From NCBI GenBank assembly GCA_011763485.2, contig JAANSK020176660.1, positions 1 to 24,984 on the forward strand: a stretch of DNA of 24,984 nucleotides. The letters run 5' to 3'. Positions 10,608-24,984 of the stretch are shown here, one piece after another (the stretch's first letter is position 1; every line of letters begins with the position of its first letter). The notes beneath the pieces are model-generated. The model saw only the letters and a program-made list of their open reading frames with translations. It was not told the DNA's origin and ran no database searches. This DNA is from Isoetes engelmannii. Lineage: Eukaryota; Streptophyta; Lycopodiopsida; Isoetales; Isoetaceae. Position numbers and translations under genes: made by a program.

Positions 10608-11285
10608 ATATACATTTATACTGTGAGGTTTGCACTAGGCCCACACGGTATAAATTTATACCGTAAGAGTTCGTCAGCGGTATAAATTTATACCACGAGG
10701 CTTGCACTAGGCACACACGGTATTAATTTATGCTATAAGAGTTCTCAAGCGGTAGAAATTTAAACCGTGGGACAACAGCTTCGGTATATATTTCTATCGA
10801 GGAAGCACCTGGTGTATAAATTTATATTGTTCGTTTCCTCGGGCGGTATAAATTTATACCATTCAAGTTCAAAATTTATACCATGCCCGCGTTGTGCCCT
10901 TCTACCTCACCACATTACAAACTACTGTGGTATATAGAACAAGCAATGCCTAAACGATGAAACTATAAAAATAAAAGTACGGACTATTTAACTATTGGTC
11001 CAAATAAGACACTTATGTAGCCATCGCGGTATATAAAAGTCTCTAGACAAAAGCAGCTACAAAAGAGGACAAATATATAAGGCGAAATGCATCGCCTAGA
11101 GTTCCAAGTCACGTATGAAGAAATAGGAAATGTAGGTCCGGCCTTAAGTAGTACTTTTTCCTTGTGTTCTTTGTAACAATTGTCCATAGACATTCGTATA
11201 TGTTTTCTACTTCCGTTTACTCTATCTCCTGTATAAATTTATATCGCAAGGTATAACTTTATACCGCTTGGTTTATATTTATACC
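10608..11285. repeat. Cluster of GGTATAAATTTATACC palindromes
   Basis: The exact 16-bp palindrome occurs at 10647-10662, 10679-10694 and 10845-10860. Degenerate or half copies lie near 10608, 10719, 10751, 10783, 10812, 10868 and 11231, then 11250-11265 and 11270-11285. That is about a dozen in under 700 bp. Many copies are flanked by CG or GC-containing steps (CGGTATA...TACCG). Such clusters are known as protein-binding subterminal repeats in CACTA-type and other DNA transposons; here that role is inference. A central stretch (about 10890-11220) is nearly free of them. Confidence 0.8.
10625..10768. repeat. 72-bp tandem duplication within the palindrome cluster
   Basis: Copy 1 is 10625-10696 and copy 2 is 10697-10768. 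Both begin GAGG(T/C)TTGCACTAGGC, continue with CACACGGTAT and have a second palindrome about 32 bp after the first. Copy 1 keeps both palindromes perfect, while copy 2 has base changes in both. Confidence 0.8.
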
Positions 11286-11640
11286 ATCCCTACTAGTTTC
11301 TTCTTGGTAATACATTGTGAAAATTGGAAGGGGTCCACCACCCAGGCAACCTCCTGTATGCTCGTGCCGCTTAGTGGTTCTCAGTCCCGACCCTGATGTT
11401 GATTCCTCTTCCTCTTACTCTAACGTGCAAGTTGAAGTTCTCTAGTCCCCCCCCCCCAGGTTTGCAGATTGCTGGATGATCTAAGCACTCAATTCTTAGG
11501 TACTGCTATGCCAATAACCTCATAATTAAACAAGTAGTGATATGGTTGAATGGTTGTGGTCACATACTAATATGTGTGAGTGAGAGCTTACTTCAAGTAT
11601 AGATATGCCTGAGTTTGACTCTTGTCTGGTACCAGATATG

Positions 11641-11768
11641 GTCTTGGTTTAAGCAAGATCAAATATTTTCTTTCTTATTTCAATATCTCATGAAGATTTG
11701 GTGTGTCTTGGTTTAAGCAAGATCAGATATTTTCTTTCTTATTTCAATATCTCATGAAGATTTGGTGA
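11641..11768. repeat. 64-bp near-identical tandem duplication
   Basis: Copy 1 starts at 11641 and copy 2 at 11705, both with GTCTTGGTTTAAGCAAGATC. One clear difference (A/G in GATCAAAT versus GATCAGAT) separates them, so the event looks recent. Confidence 0.9.
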
Positions 11769-11779
11769 TTCATCTTCAC

Positions 11780-11878
11780 AGGTTGTATGATTCTGGAGCC
11801 CATATAGCTTGTTCTTATATCGCCACATCTTTTCTGGTGGAAGGAATTCATGAGCTTCATCTACATCAGGCTGGTTAA
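11780..11878 (+). mobile_element. Possible Ty3/Gypsy aspartic-protease fragment
   Basis: A 32-codon frame ending in TAA contains LYDSGAHIACSYIATSF. This resembles the D-S-G-A active-site region of Gypsy-type retroelement proteases, including the following S-x-I and SF residues. No reverse transcriptase, integrase or LTR is visible near it. The match is short, so this is a suggestion only. Confidence 0.3.
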
Positions 11879-12030
11879 GCTAGTCTTATTACCATATGCT
11901 TAAAGATTATCTGCTATCAGAGCTCTTAATAAGTTTCTGCAAGTAAAGGGTAAAGATGTTGAGATTACTCTTGTAATAATCCTTCCTGTTCGAAACATTG
12001 CACTTTTCATGCTGATATAATACAAAAAAC

Positions 12031-12171
12031 TACTTTGCACATAAATAGCAGTAGACATAACTCTGCTCAAAATGACTTTTCCAAGCCAGCGTGGATAAGC
12101 ATACATCAAACAACATTGATTATAGCATGATACTTGCGCTCAGCAACACCATTTTACGGACAGAAAAATGG
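12031..12171 (-). mobile_element. Decayed Ty1/Copia integrase fragment
   Basis: On the - strand a frame shows FCP, a stop, then NGVAERK, the conserved end of the Copia integrase core, followed about 20 codons on by AGLEKSF and a stop. A shifted frame then gives VMSTAIYV, where the family has its WAE and A-x-Y region. The order and spacing fit Copia integrase with at least three stops or shifts. It is a short, dead relic with no LTRs visible nearby. Confidence 0.6.
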
Positions 12172-12540
12172 AATGGTCCCCATTTATTCTGCTTTTTGTA
12201 ACTTTGCATAGAGCCGGAAGCTGAGCCAATCATTTGGCCAAAATACAACAATTTCATATAATAATTACCAACATGTTTTGACAAGGGAACTCAAAATAAA
12301 TAAAGTTCTGCTCAAGGATAATTTGGCATAAAGATAGGACTCACTCCGCTGACCAACGGATGAACCAACCCATTCCAAGAATTTGTGCACATAACTCTAA
12401 TTTAAACATTCTAAACTGTGGCCTCACAGAGGTCCTCTGAAACCAAGAAATCTACATCTATATGGGCTTTCCTGGAACCACTACCTAAGTTTTTGCTAAA
12501 AAGTCTCATAATCAGTCACAATCTACATACTGCCAAAATC
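12172..12540 (-). other. Region just downstream of the XRN gene (probable 3' UTR)
   Basis: No coding frame. It lies directly after the XRN stop, and the + strand TTTATT at 12182-12187 reads AATAAA on the gene's strand. Where the transcript actually ends is unknown. Confidence 0.4.
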
Positions 12541-18012
<5,472 letters not shown>

Positions 18013-19600
18013 GAAGAAAGAATGTAATACTGGCCCCTTTGACCTTGGATTATCACTGTTTACAAATATCCTTAGATGTACTTAATCCAAATATCTCTAA
18101 CCCTCAAGTACTCCTAGATCACCTATATAAGAACTTGGATTGCCAAGCTTTAAAGCCAATTGTGACTTGCTATCAAACAATGTGATGGATTTTACTTCAA
18201 AGTACCACAAGACTCGAGATACACAGTCTCGCTATCTGAAACTCCCTGCTTCAACAGTCTCAATTTCTGAAACTCACTGCTTCAACGTTATAGTATAGTA
18301 TAATATACAACAAGAAATTGGTCTTTCGAAAAAAGGCTGATGTGAAAGAAAAGGACAGGCAGATGTCAGGAAAAAGATTAACAGGACTATGAGAGAGAAG
18401 CAATATCCTCTCTGAAATTAGAGAATAAATGGCACTTGTTTGGGAAATAAGAAAAAACGACTGAGTGGAAGAGCCTGTAAAAATTCCGGCTTCCACTAAA
18501 CAAAATCTGGGGAAATTGTGAGTTCAGAAGTGTGAGAAAAATGTAATTAGAAACCAATAACTCCTGGTCTATGGGCAGGAATGTAAAGGGCATAAACTAA
18601 CCTAAAGCAGCTACTATCAAGTTCTCTGGTGGAAGATGAAAATCAAACTTTAAAATTGAAGGGGCGATTTACAAGAGAACTACAAACGCGCACAAAAGTT
18701 TCTTCAAAGGTCCATAGATATATCTAGTATAAGGAGCAAAAAAGAGTATTGAACAGTATTGACAGAGGAATGCAATATACAAGAAAAGTTAGGCAACGGT
18801 ATCAAAAAGATGCTATATGAGTTTAATTCTATGTGGCTGCAACAATAAAACGAGAACAGCACTGGATATATGAAGATCAGGAAGGATATTCTGTCAATAG
18901 GGAAAAGGAGATCAATTCTTGTAGTCCCCAATCTACATCCAAATCATCACCAACACGAGCTTTGCCCAGACTTAAAACGCGGGCATCACCTCAAAAGAAA
19001 TAAAACTGCACACCTTCAAACTGACTAGTAATTTCTCCTTCACCTGAACCTTTCTTCACAACTTAGGTCAAATCTCTCCACAAAACCACAAAAAGCAGCA
19101 CAATCCTTCGAAGAATCCAGATCGAAAGACTTAGAAGTTCGCTACCCACAAAACTTAACTAAAAGCCCAGACTTCCAGCTACCAAAAACTCGAAAGCACC
19201 CCTTAGAATTACGAATCCCGGCAACCCAATTGCTAAAATTGGTTCCGCCCACAAACTACCATTAATCTCGCTCGATAACCCTCTGAAAACTGGTGCGAAT
19301 GATGAAGACGTGAAAAGCAGCACCAAGAGAGAAGATCTAACCACTGAAAAAACAGGTATTTCCCAGAGAATCGAGAGGAAATCTAAAGCTTAAGAACATG
19401 GGGCAAGGATCCCGCTCAAAACCAAGATCCGAGTTTCAGAACTAAGGGGGCGGGGGCAAGGGACTGAACATCGAAGCAGACAAGTAAGGGTTGGAGCATA
19501 TGACGGGCGCAGCCGGTAAGGATTGGGATCCACCGGCTGGGCCGGTCTGGGACGGGCCGACCTTTGGGTGGGGTGGTGGGGAACAATATGGCTACTTCAA
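18013..19600 (-). promoter_or_regulatory. Upstream region of XRN: probable leader, possible leader intron, promoter
   Basis: No other gene is visible. Just before the XRN ATG the - strand reads GGCCAG|TATTAC, followed by a T/C-rich tract, so a leader-intron acceptor about 30 bp upstream is possible. The + strand is GC-rich at 19436-19570 (GGGGGCGGGGGC, GGGCCGGTCTGGGACGGGCC), unlike its surroundings, and is a reasonable place for the XRN core promoter. A 61-codon frame at 19159-19344 (-) has no motif. The transcription start cannot be fixed from sequence. Confidence 0.35.
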
Positions 19601-21800
19601 AAAATGCTCATTTCCATGAAAGGTTAAAGGTTGTCCCCCAACTACACTAAACTACACCACACTACACCATGCTAGAAAAAGCAAGCACTGGCCCTCTATT
19701 CGACCGACATTTCGCGTCGTTGTTATGACCCCATTTCCCTTCCGTCAGCCCAATTGCATTCATCCACCACTGCACTGGCCCTCCCTGCCCAATTCCACCT
19801 CAGAACAGTCAGATTCTCTACTCCCTATCCATCATCTCTACAGCAGATCTTCGTCGAATATATTAATCCTTCTTTCTCATCTCTCTCCAGTATTCTATTG
19901 GTAGCCTAGTGCATGTATAATTCGTCTTGCTCATCTATCATTGTATGGACTCTCTTGTTTGTTTCCCTCAAGGTATATTCTATACAATTCATTAATAATA
20001 ACAACCTGCTTGGGTTTTCAGTCTTATTCTCATGCCTTTCCCACCACTGTGCGCTTCTTGCAGTCGCGATAAATTATTCTTTTTTTCATAACATTCCAAC
20101 AATCCTTTTAGGTTCCTACCACCATGTCATGGGTAGTGTGCATTCATGAATCTGATGTAAATAAAGCCCAGTCTCGAAGTCTTTTACCTAACTTCCACGA
20201 TGTTGTCAAACTTTTACACTGAGTCTAATCTTTCATGCATAGTTTCAAGAGCCATTAATAGTTAGAACTTTTGAGGCCCCATGGGACCATGACAATAGTG
20301 ACATCTAATGTAGACATTGTTTAGCTTAGTGTTAGCTAGCTCTAGAAATATGCATGTTGCACAATCATCAAGATTTGCTATGATTAAGTGTGAATAACAC
20401 AGAAAAATAACATTTTGGATCCATTGGGTTGTGCCGCCTAGTGACAATCTAAATATTGCATGAATAATTGTGATGATAAAATTCTTATTAAAATCTGATT
20501 AAATTTATAGTCATGGGTCTAAAAAAATTTCTCATATACATTATTAATTACTTTCAAAGTGATATAGGTTATACAGGCATACAGTAGTCAAATGTATTGA
20601 TACCTTGGGAGGAATACTCTAGGAATAGAGGGATACCCATGTTTATGCATTTTTAGAAATAAAAGTATAACTTACATGGATATCCATCGAAACTAGTAAA
20701 TCTTGGTCACAGTCGTGACTGAACCAAACTAAAATTGGAAAAAAAAAAAAGTTGTGTCCCCAAAAAAACGTCGTGTGCTTTTTGTGGTCCAATCACGACA
20801 CCAGATATGGATATGATGTGGTTCAGACACGACGGTGGCCAATATATAAGGAGCTCGAGATATCCATCTTCAAGCTTGCGCATCCAAAAAGGAGGAGGAT
20901 ATCATCATTTCATTGGTCTATGAGTTGCATACAATATCAAAATTGCTTATTGGGTATTCTTTCCAATCACTTTTAGATTAATGTGATATTGTGTAAGAAG
21001 CTACAAAGACGGAGATAGATGTCAGTATCTAACGAATATGTAAACAACAATTTCCACCTATCTCTCCTCCCTCCCTCTCACGATCATATGGTTTTGGTTT
21101 TGATTACAGTGGACAAAGATTAGAAATTTTAAATATGTGTAAACATCTGGAACTGGTCATTGACCAAAATCATACCTGGATGGTTGTATAGCAAAGATCA
21201 CATCGTAGTTGGGAAGCACGTTTTATCATGCAACATACTGAAGCATAGACATCAAGACTCTCCTTGAAAACCTAGAAGTGAATCGAAAAGATCCTAAAAA
21301 CAAAACAAAAAATGCTTATAACATATAATTGAATGTAAAGATGCAAACTCCAAACACCGTGCTTTTTGTTGAATTAGGTTTCGTAGAATTTGACATGCAC
21401 TTAAAGGGGTTAGTCCTCGTGACTAAGTGAGGATCCCAAGCTGCCTCTGTATGCATGGAACATCTTGAAAATCTTGGATAACAAGAACACGAGCAAATCA
21501 AAGACACAAGATACTATGTTGCAATGTTAGACAATGACAACAAAGAAAATACAGTATATGAGCATTAGAAGCGAAGAACAAAGCCAAAGTATCGAAAAAT
21601 CATAAACAAAGCTCCCGGACAATGGGAAGTCCAACTAGCCTACATGCAGGCCCTATTAGCTAAATAATGTCCAGCCAGCTTACATTTCAAGCCCTGTAGC
21701 GGGAGTGGTGGGTGAACCTCATATGTGCATACCCTTTCCAGCCCACGTCTGGCACTGGAGGACCTCTTACCATGGAGTCACAGAGTTGACACAACATCCT
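19601..21800. other. Intergenic DNA, no recognised gene
   Basis: This holds short ACTACAC-type repeats at 19636-19670. It also holds a CT-rich stretch (19790-19890) with an ATG at 19913 opening 78 codons that match nothing, and a CCAATATATAAGG promoter-like string at 20839-20851. None leads to a coding region I can defend. The segment just left of 21801 is unique flank of the LTR element. Confidence 0.4.
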
Positions 21801-22475
21801 TGATTCGGCACAAGCTCGAGGGTGTGGCTCAAAAGTCTTGCAAATATGAACATACATGCAATTCTAGTTTTAAAGTTGGCTAAGGAACAAGTTAGAAAGA
21901 GTTAAATTATTAGATATAAACAAACTTAGAATAGCGAATATTTAATTATTGGAACTTGAAACTATAAAATTAAATGGTTAACTAAATTGGTCGCTACTGT
22001 AGCGACCTGTTAAAACAGCGGACCAACAAAAGGTCTGGATCTGATCGGAACGGTGTCATATTGGCATTGAAGCTGGTCGGAATGCCTGGTTATGAGCCGA
22101 AATAGATAGATTAGCCAAATTAGAAGAAAAAGATCCATAAAAGATCCAAGTAAGGCCAAAGGTAAATTCGTTTTCAAAAGATCTGAATAGAATATAAGAA
22201 TGAAATTCTTAAGCGATGGGGAGGGAAAACTAGAGAGAATCATGTCCTAAGCTTGACTGAATTCCTTTATTAAACTTCTGAATATCCCAGAGAGGTTATC
22301 CAGTTGGCTAACAGACTCTAGGAATTGCAAAGAACTAGAGATCTTTTGCAGTGTTCGCAAGTCTGAGTCCGGTTGGGTGGTGAATTTGTCCCAGAAGACC
22401 CAGTTCCAGAGATTTGAGTTGATTTGATTAACCACATTTTAGAGTTTTGCAGATAAGAAGACCCCATTCATATCA
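21801..22475 (+). mobile_element. LTR copy A of a retrotransposon
   Basis: It starts TGATT and ends TATCA, and it aligns along its whole length with 23720-24411. Directly after it comes a primer-binding site. The TATA-like box TATAAAA at 21963-21969 is followed by a hairpin at 21989-22007. Compared with copy B it lacks a short insertion (near 22144) and differs at scattered bases, so the two copies are not very recent duplicates. Confidence 0.85.
21989..22007. repeat. Hairpin in LTR A
   Basis: GGTCGCTACTGTAGCGACC is a perfect inverted repeat with 9-bp arms and a one-base centre. It begins 20 bp after the TATA-like box. Confidence 0.85.
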
Positions 22476-22477
22476 AT

Positions 22478-22489
22478 TGGTATAAGAGC
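22478..22489 (+). other. Primer-binding site A (mutated)
   Basis: TGGTATAAGAGC differs at one base from TGGTATCAGAGC, the plant initiator-tRNA-Met primer site. It lies 2 bp after the LTR end, which is the normal place. Confidence 0.8.
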
Positions 22490-23051
22490 AAAGTTTGGTT
22501 TGTAAATCATAAACATGTATCAACGCTTTTACCCATTTCCAGATATTGTTCATGCCATGATTAAATGTCGTAGTAGTTACTGCCATTATGCTAAGCATTC
22601 TAGGTAAGGAAACTAGAAGAGAGAAGGAAAAAAAAAATTTTGCAGAGTATCAGTTAGATGCTGCAAAATGTACTGGTTCTTGTAGTAAAATAAAAAGATC
22701 TAGAAAACCTACAATTAAATTGATAATGATCAAGTGGTGGATTGGAAAGAATGCTGATGGCAAAGAACGAATCTAAAGAAGTTTTATTTAAGGAAAGATA
22801 AAAACTCAAGTTGTTGAATATGCTGCTGCACTTTGAAACTGTAGTTGCGCTTTGCAGATCCATAGAGTTAATGGAAATTCCTGCGTAAGAATCTTATTTG
22901 GGTTTTTCTTAATTTAATTTGTGGAAATAAGGCCAGTATGTTGCTATGATATTGGAAACTTTGATGCAGGTAGCTCCCCAAAAAACATGCAATCCCTTGC
23001 TTTGAGAATTTTAACTTTAATTTGGGATTGGTTTATGTTGTATGCATAAGG

Positions 23052-23261
23052 TACAGCGAAGCAAGAAGTACAAGAGCGAAAAAGGATTGTCCAGAGTTAG
23101 TTGAGCCTCCCGATGAACAAAAGTGAATTGAAGCTTTTGAGGAGCAAAAGTATGACCCACTGCACATATTGCGCATGTTAAACCTTCCCATGACCAAGGA
23201 AAGGCCCGGGAAAGGCAAAAGCCTAAGAGAGGCAACATCTTCAGACTGGTTATCTGAGTAA
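23052..23261 (+). pseudogene. Coding-looking fragment inside the LTR element
   Basis: Seventy codons to a TAA at 23259-23261 with a single internal TGA at 23124-23126. The composition is protein-like: CPELVEPPDEQK before the TGA and YDPLHILRMLNLPMTKERPG after it. I do not recognise the source. It may be a remnant of gag or a captured piece of a host gene. Confidence 0.3.
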
Positions 23262-23417
23262 GATAAGTAACTACGGAAGTTGTCTGTGCTTGTGAGTGCC
23301 GAATGGATTGAGCATGATTCAATTTGATTACAGTTAAAGAAAGAGACTGCAACACAGAAACCAGATCCTTAGACTGATGTCTTATAGGCAGATGGTAAGT
23401 TTACCATCCTAGGAAAT

Positions 23418-23719
23418 CCTTTCAAAGCAGATAGTCGGGTGACTAGCTTTGGGAAAAGGGTAGAAACCTTTCAAGGCAGATAGTCAGGTGACTAGCTTTG
23501 GGAAAAGGTTGTTACTTCTTTAGACAGACAATCGAGTTCGATTGGTCTTTGAGAAGGGATAGAATTCTTTAAGACAGACGATCGAGTTCGATTGGTCTTT
23601 AAAGAAGTTATTTTTGCTGGGCAAATGATTGAGTTCGATCAATCTTGAGATGACAAGGAATGAACTTATTCTAGCAAGGCAGATGATTGAGGACGATCAG
23701 CCTTGGAAAAGGAAGGAAT
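23418..23719. repeat. Six degenerate tandem repeats of about 50 bp ending in the PPT
   Basis: Units start near 23418, 23467, 23517, 23566, 23615 and 23667 (periods 49-52). Each has a CTTT or CTAG start, GGCAGA or ACAGA, then GATNGAGTTCGAT-like sequence, CTTTG and a purine-rich end. Units 1-2 form one subtype (CAGATAGTC...GACTAGC), units 3-4 a second (ATCGAGTTCGATTGG) and units 5-6 a third. Confidence 0.85.
23705..23719 (+). other. Polypurine tract
   Basis: GGAAAAGGAAGGAA directly precedes LTR B, the place where plus-strand DNA synthesis is primed. It is also the end of the sixth repeat unit. Confidence 0.75.
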
Positions 23720-24411
23720 TGATATGGCACAAGCTCGGGGGTGTGGCTCAGAAGACTTGCAGATATGAACACAGATGCAATTCTAGTTTTAAAGTTGGCT
23801 AAGGAACAAGTTAGAAGGAGTTAAATTATTAGAGATAAACAAACTTAGAATAGCGAATATTTAATTATTGGAACTTGAAACTATAAAATTAAATGGTTAA
23901 CTAAATTGGTCGCTATTGTAGCGACCTGTTAAAACAGTGGACCAACAAAAGGTCCGAATCTGATCGAAATGGTGCCGTGTTGGCACTGAAACTGGTTGGA
24001 ATGCCTGCCTATGAGCCGAAATAGATAGATTAGCCAAATTAGAAGAAGAAGATCCATAAAAGATAAGTAAAAATTGATCCAAGTGAGGCCTAAGGTAAAT
24101 TCGTTTTCAAAAGACCTGAATAGAATATAAGGAATGAAATTCTTAAGCAATGGGAAGGGGAAACTAGAGAGAATCCTATCCTAAGCTTGATTGAATTCTT
24201 TTATTAAACGTATGAATACATCCCAGAGAGGTTATTCAGTTGGTTAACAGATTCTCAGAATTGGGAAGAACCAGAGATTTTTTGCAGTGTTCGCAAGTCT
24301 AAGTCCAGTTGGGTGGGGAATTTGTTCCAGAAGACCCAGTTCTAGATATTTGAGTTGATTCGATTAACCGTGTTTTAAAGTTTTGCAGATAAGAAGAGCC
24401 CATTCCTATCA
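23720..24411 (+). mobile_element. LTR copy B of a retrotransposon
   Basis: 692 bp bounded by TGATA and TATCA, a perfect 5-bp terminal inverted repeat of the TG...CA kind. It has a polypurine tract on its left and a primer-binding site on its right. The TATA-like box is at 23882-23888 and the hairpin at 23908-23926, with one changed base compared with LTR A. The short insertion relative to A lies at about 24062-24076. Confidence 0.88.
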
Positions 24412-24984
24412 ACTGGTATCAGAGCAAAGTTTGATCTTGTAAATCGTAATTCTGTGTTAACGCTTTAAACCATTTCCAGATATTGTTCATGCCATGATTG
24501 AATGTCAAAGTAGTTACTGCCATTATGCTAAGCATTCTAGGTAAGGAAACTAGAAGAAAGAAGGGAAAAAAATTTGTAATCAATTAGATGCTGCAAAATG
24601 TACTGGTTCTTGTAGTAAAAAAAGAAAAGATCTAGAAAACCTACAGTTAAATTGATAGAGTGATCAAATGGTGGATTGGAAAGAATGCTGATGGCGAAGA
24701 ACGGATCTAAAGAAGTTTTATTTAAGGAAAGATAAAAACTCAAGTTGTTGAATATACTACTGCACTTTGAAACTGTAGTTGCGCTTTGCAGATCCATAGA
24801 GTTAATGGAAATTCCTGCTTGAGAATCTTGTTTGGGTCTTCCTTAATCTAATTTGTGGCAGTAAGGCCAGTATGTTGCCTATGATATTAGAAACTTTGAT
24901 GCAAGTGGCTCCCCAAAAAACATGCAATCCCTTGCTTTGAGAATTTTAACTTTAATTTGGGATTGGTTTATGTTGTATGCATAA
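24412..24984 (+). mobile_element. Start of a second internal region, cut by the window end
   Basis: Aligns with 22476-23049 right up to the last base of the window, so the repeat probably continues beyond. A 3' LTR of an ordinary single element would be followed by host DNA, not by primer site and leader again; this shows a tandem arrangement. Confidence 0.85.
24414..24425 (+). other. Primer-binding site B (intact)
   Basis: TGGTATCAGAGC exactly matches the initiator-tRNA-Met primer site common in plant LTR retrotransposons, 2 bp after LTR B. Confidence 0.88.

Larger units (their letters stand above)
22476..23719 (+). mobile_element. Internal region of the LTR element, no gag-pol
   Basis: 1,244 bp between LTR A and LTR B. 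There is no protease, integrase, reverse transcriptase or RNase H motif and no long open frame, so the element is non-autonomous (LARD- or TRIM-like in structure). The left part (22476-23049) is repeated after LTR B at 24412-24984. The middle (23052-23261) holds a coding-looking fragment and the right end is a tandem repeat array. Mobility, if any, would have needed proteins from a related complete element. Confidence 0.75.

Noticed and set aside
11447-11458. Run of C (about 12) as a possible functional tract
   Set aside because: A simple homopolymer with no linked structure; its length may also be a sequencing uncertainty.
19159-19344. 61-codon - strand hydrophobic frame upstream of XRN
   Set aside because: Short, no homologue recognised, and it lies in the probable XRN leader or leader intron.
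20839-20851. CCAATATATAAGG as a core promoter
   Set aside because: Attractive string, but no coding region or leader follows it in either direction.
23418-23719. CRISPR-like appearance of the regular ~50-bp units
   Set aside because: The whole unit is repeated with no unique spacers, in a plant retrotransposon.
22010-24150. Similar - strand frames in both LTRs (22010-22243 and 23929-24150)
   Set aside because: They resemble each other only because the LTRs are copies. They differ at both ends and have hydrophobic, low-information sequence.
22478-24425. tRNA-like matches TGGTATCAGAGC
   Set aside because: Only the 12-base primer-binding complement is present; no tRNA stems or anticodon loop surround it.

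Overview
The window looks like nuclear DNA of a land plant, probably a seed plant. It carries two intron-containing genes of plant families: an ankyrin-repeat/GPCR-chaperone (ANKRD13-type) protein and a XRN4-like 5'-3' exoribonuclease with a CCHC zinc knuckle. Both use GT-AG introns. AT-rich DNA with decayed transposable elements lies around them. No sequence search was possible, so the species is not resolved.

Layout. Positions 1-4400 are mostly non-coding. They hold the 3' end of a LINE (701-1353, with a zf-RVT-like domain and a poly(A) tail), a CCTAT microsatellite and a two-copy 78-bp in-frame repeat. The ANKRD13-like gene follows on the + strand (4557-6938, two coding exons, 690 aa), with two small uORFs just upstream. 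Positions 7943-9475 (+) hold a badly broken pseudogene of a widespread eukaryotic family, probably DUF7869, recognised by QLDN and VGHTHDDID motifs. An unrecognised spliced gene remnant runs towards it on the - strand (9543-10450). Beside that remnant is a dense cluster of the 16-bp palindrome GGTATAAATTTATACC and its variants (10608-11285). These three could be parts of one decayed DNA transposon, but that is inference. Positions 11300-12200 hold a 64-bp tandem duplication and small Gypsy-like and Copia-like fragments.

Positions 12541-18012 (-) hold a complete 22-exon XRN gene encoding 907 aa. All seven expected catalytic acidic residues are present and all splice phases agree, so it is probably functional. 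Its leader and promoter probably lie in 18013-19900, where no other gene is visible. Positions 19900-21800 show no convincing gene.

The right end, 21801-24984, is a non-autonomous-looking LTR retrotransposon in tandem: LTR, PBS, 1.24-kb internal region without gag-pol, LTR, PBS, and internal region again, running off the window. The internal region ends in six degenerate repeats of about 50 bp, the last of which supplies the polypurine tract. Each LTR has a near-perfect hairpin about 20 bp downstream of a TATA-like box.

The two host genes have no visible functional link; one is cytoplasmic mRNA decay and the other probably membrane or ubiquitin trafficking. The most unusual material is the palindrome cluster with its adjoining gene remnants, and the tandem LTR element with its repeat array.
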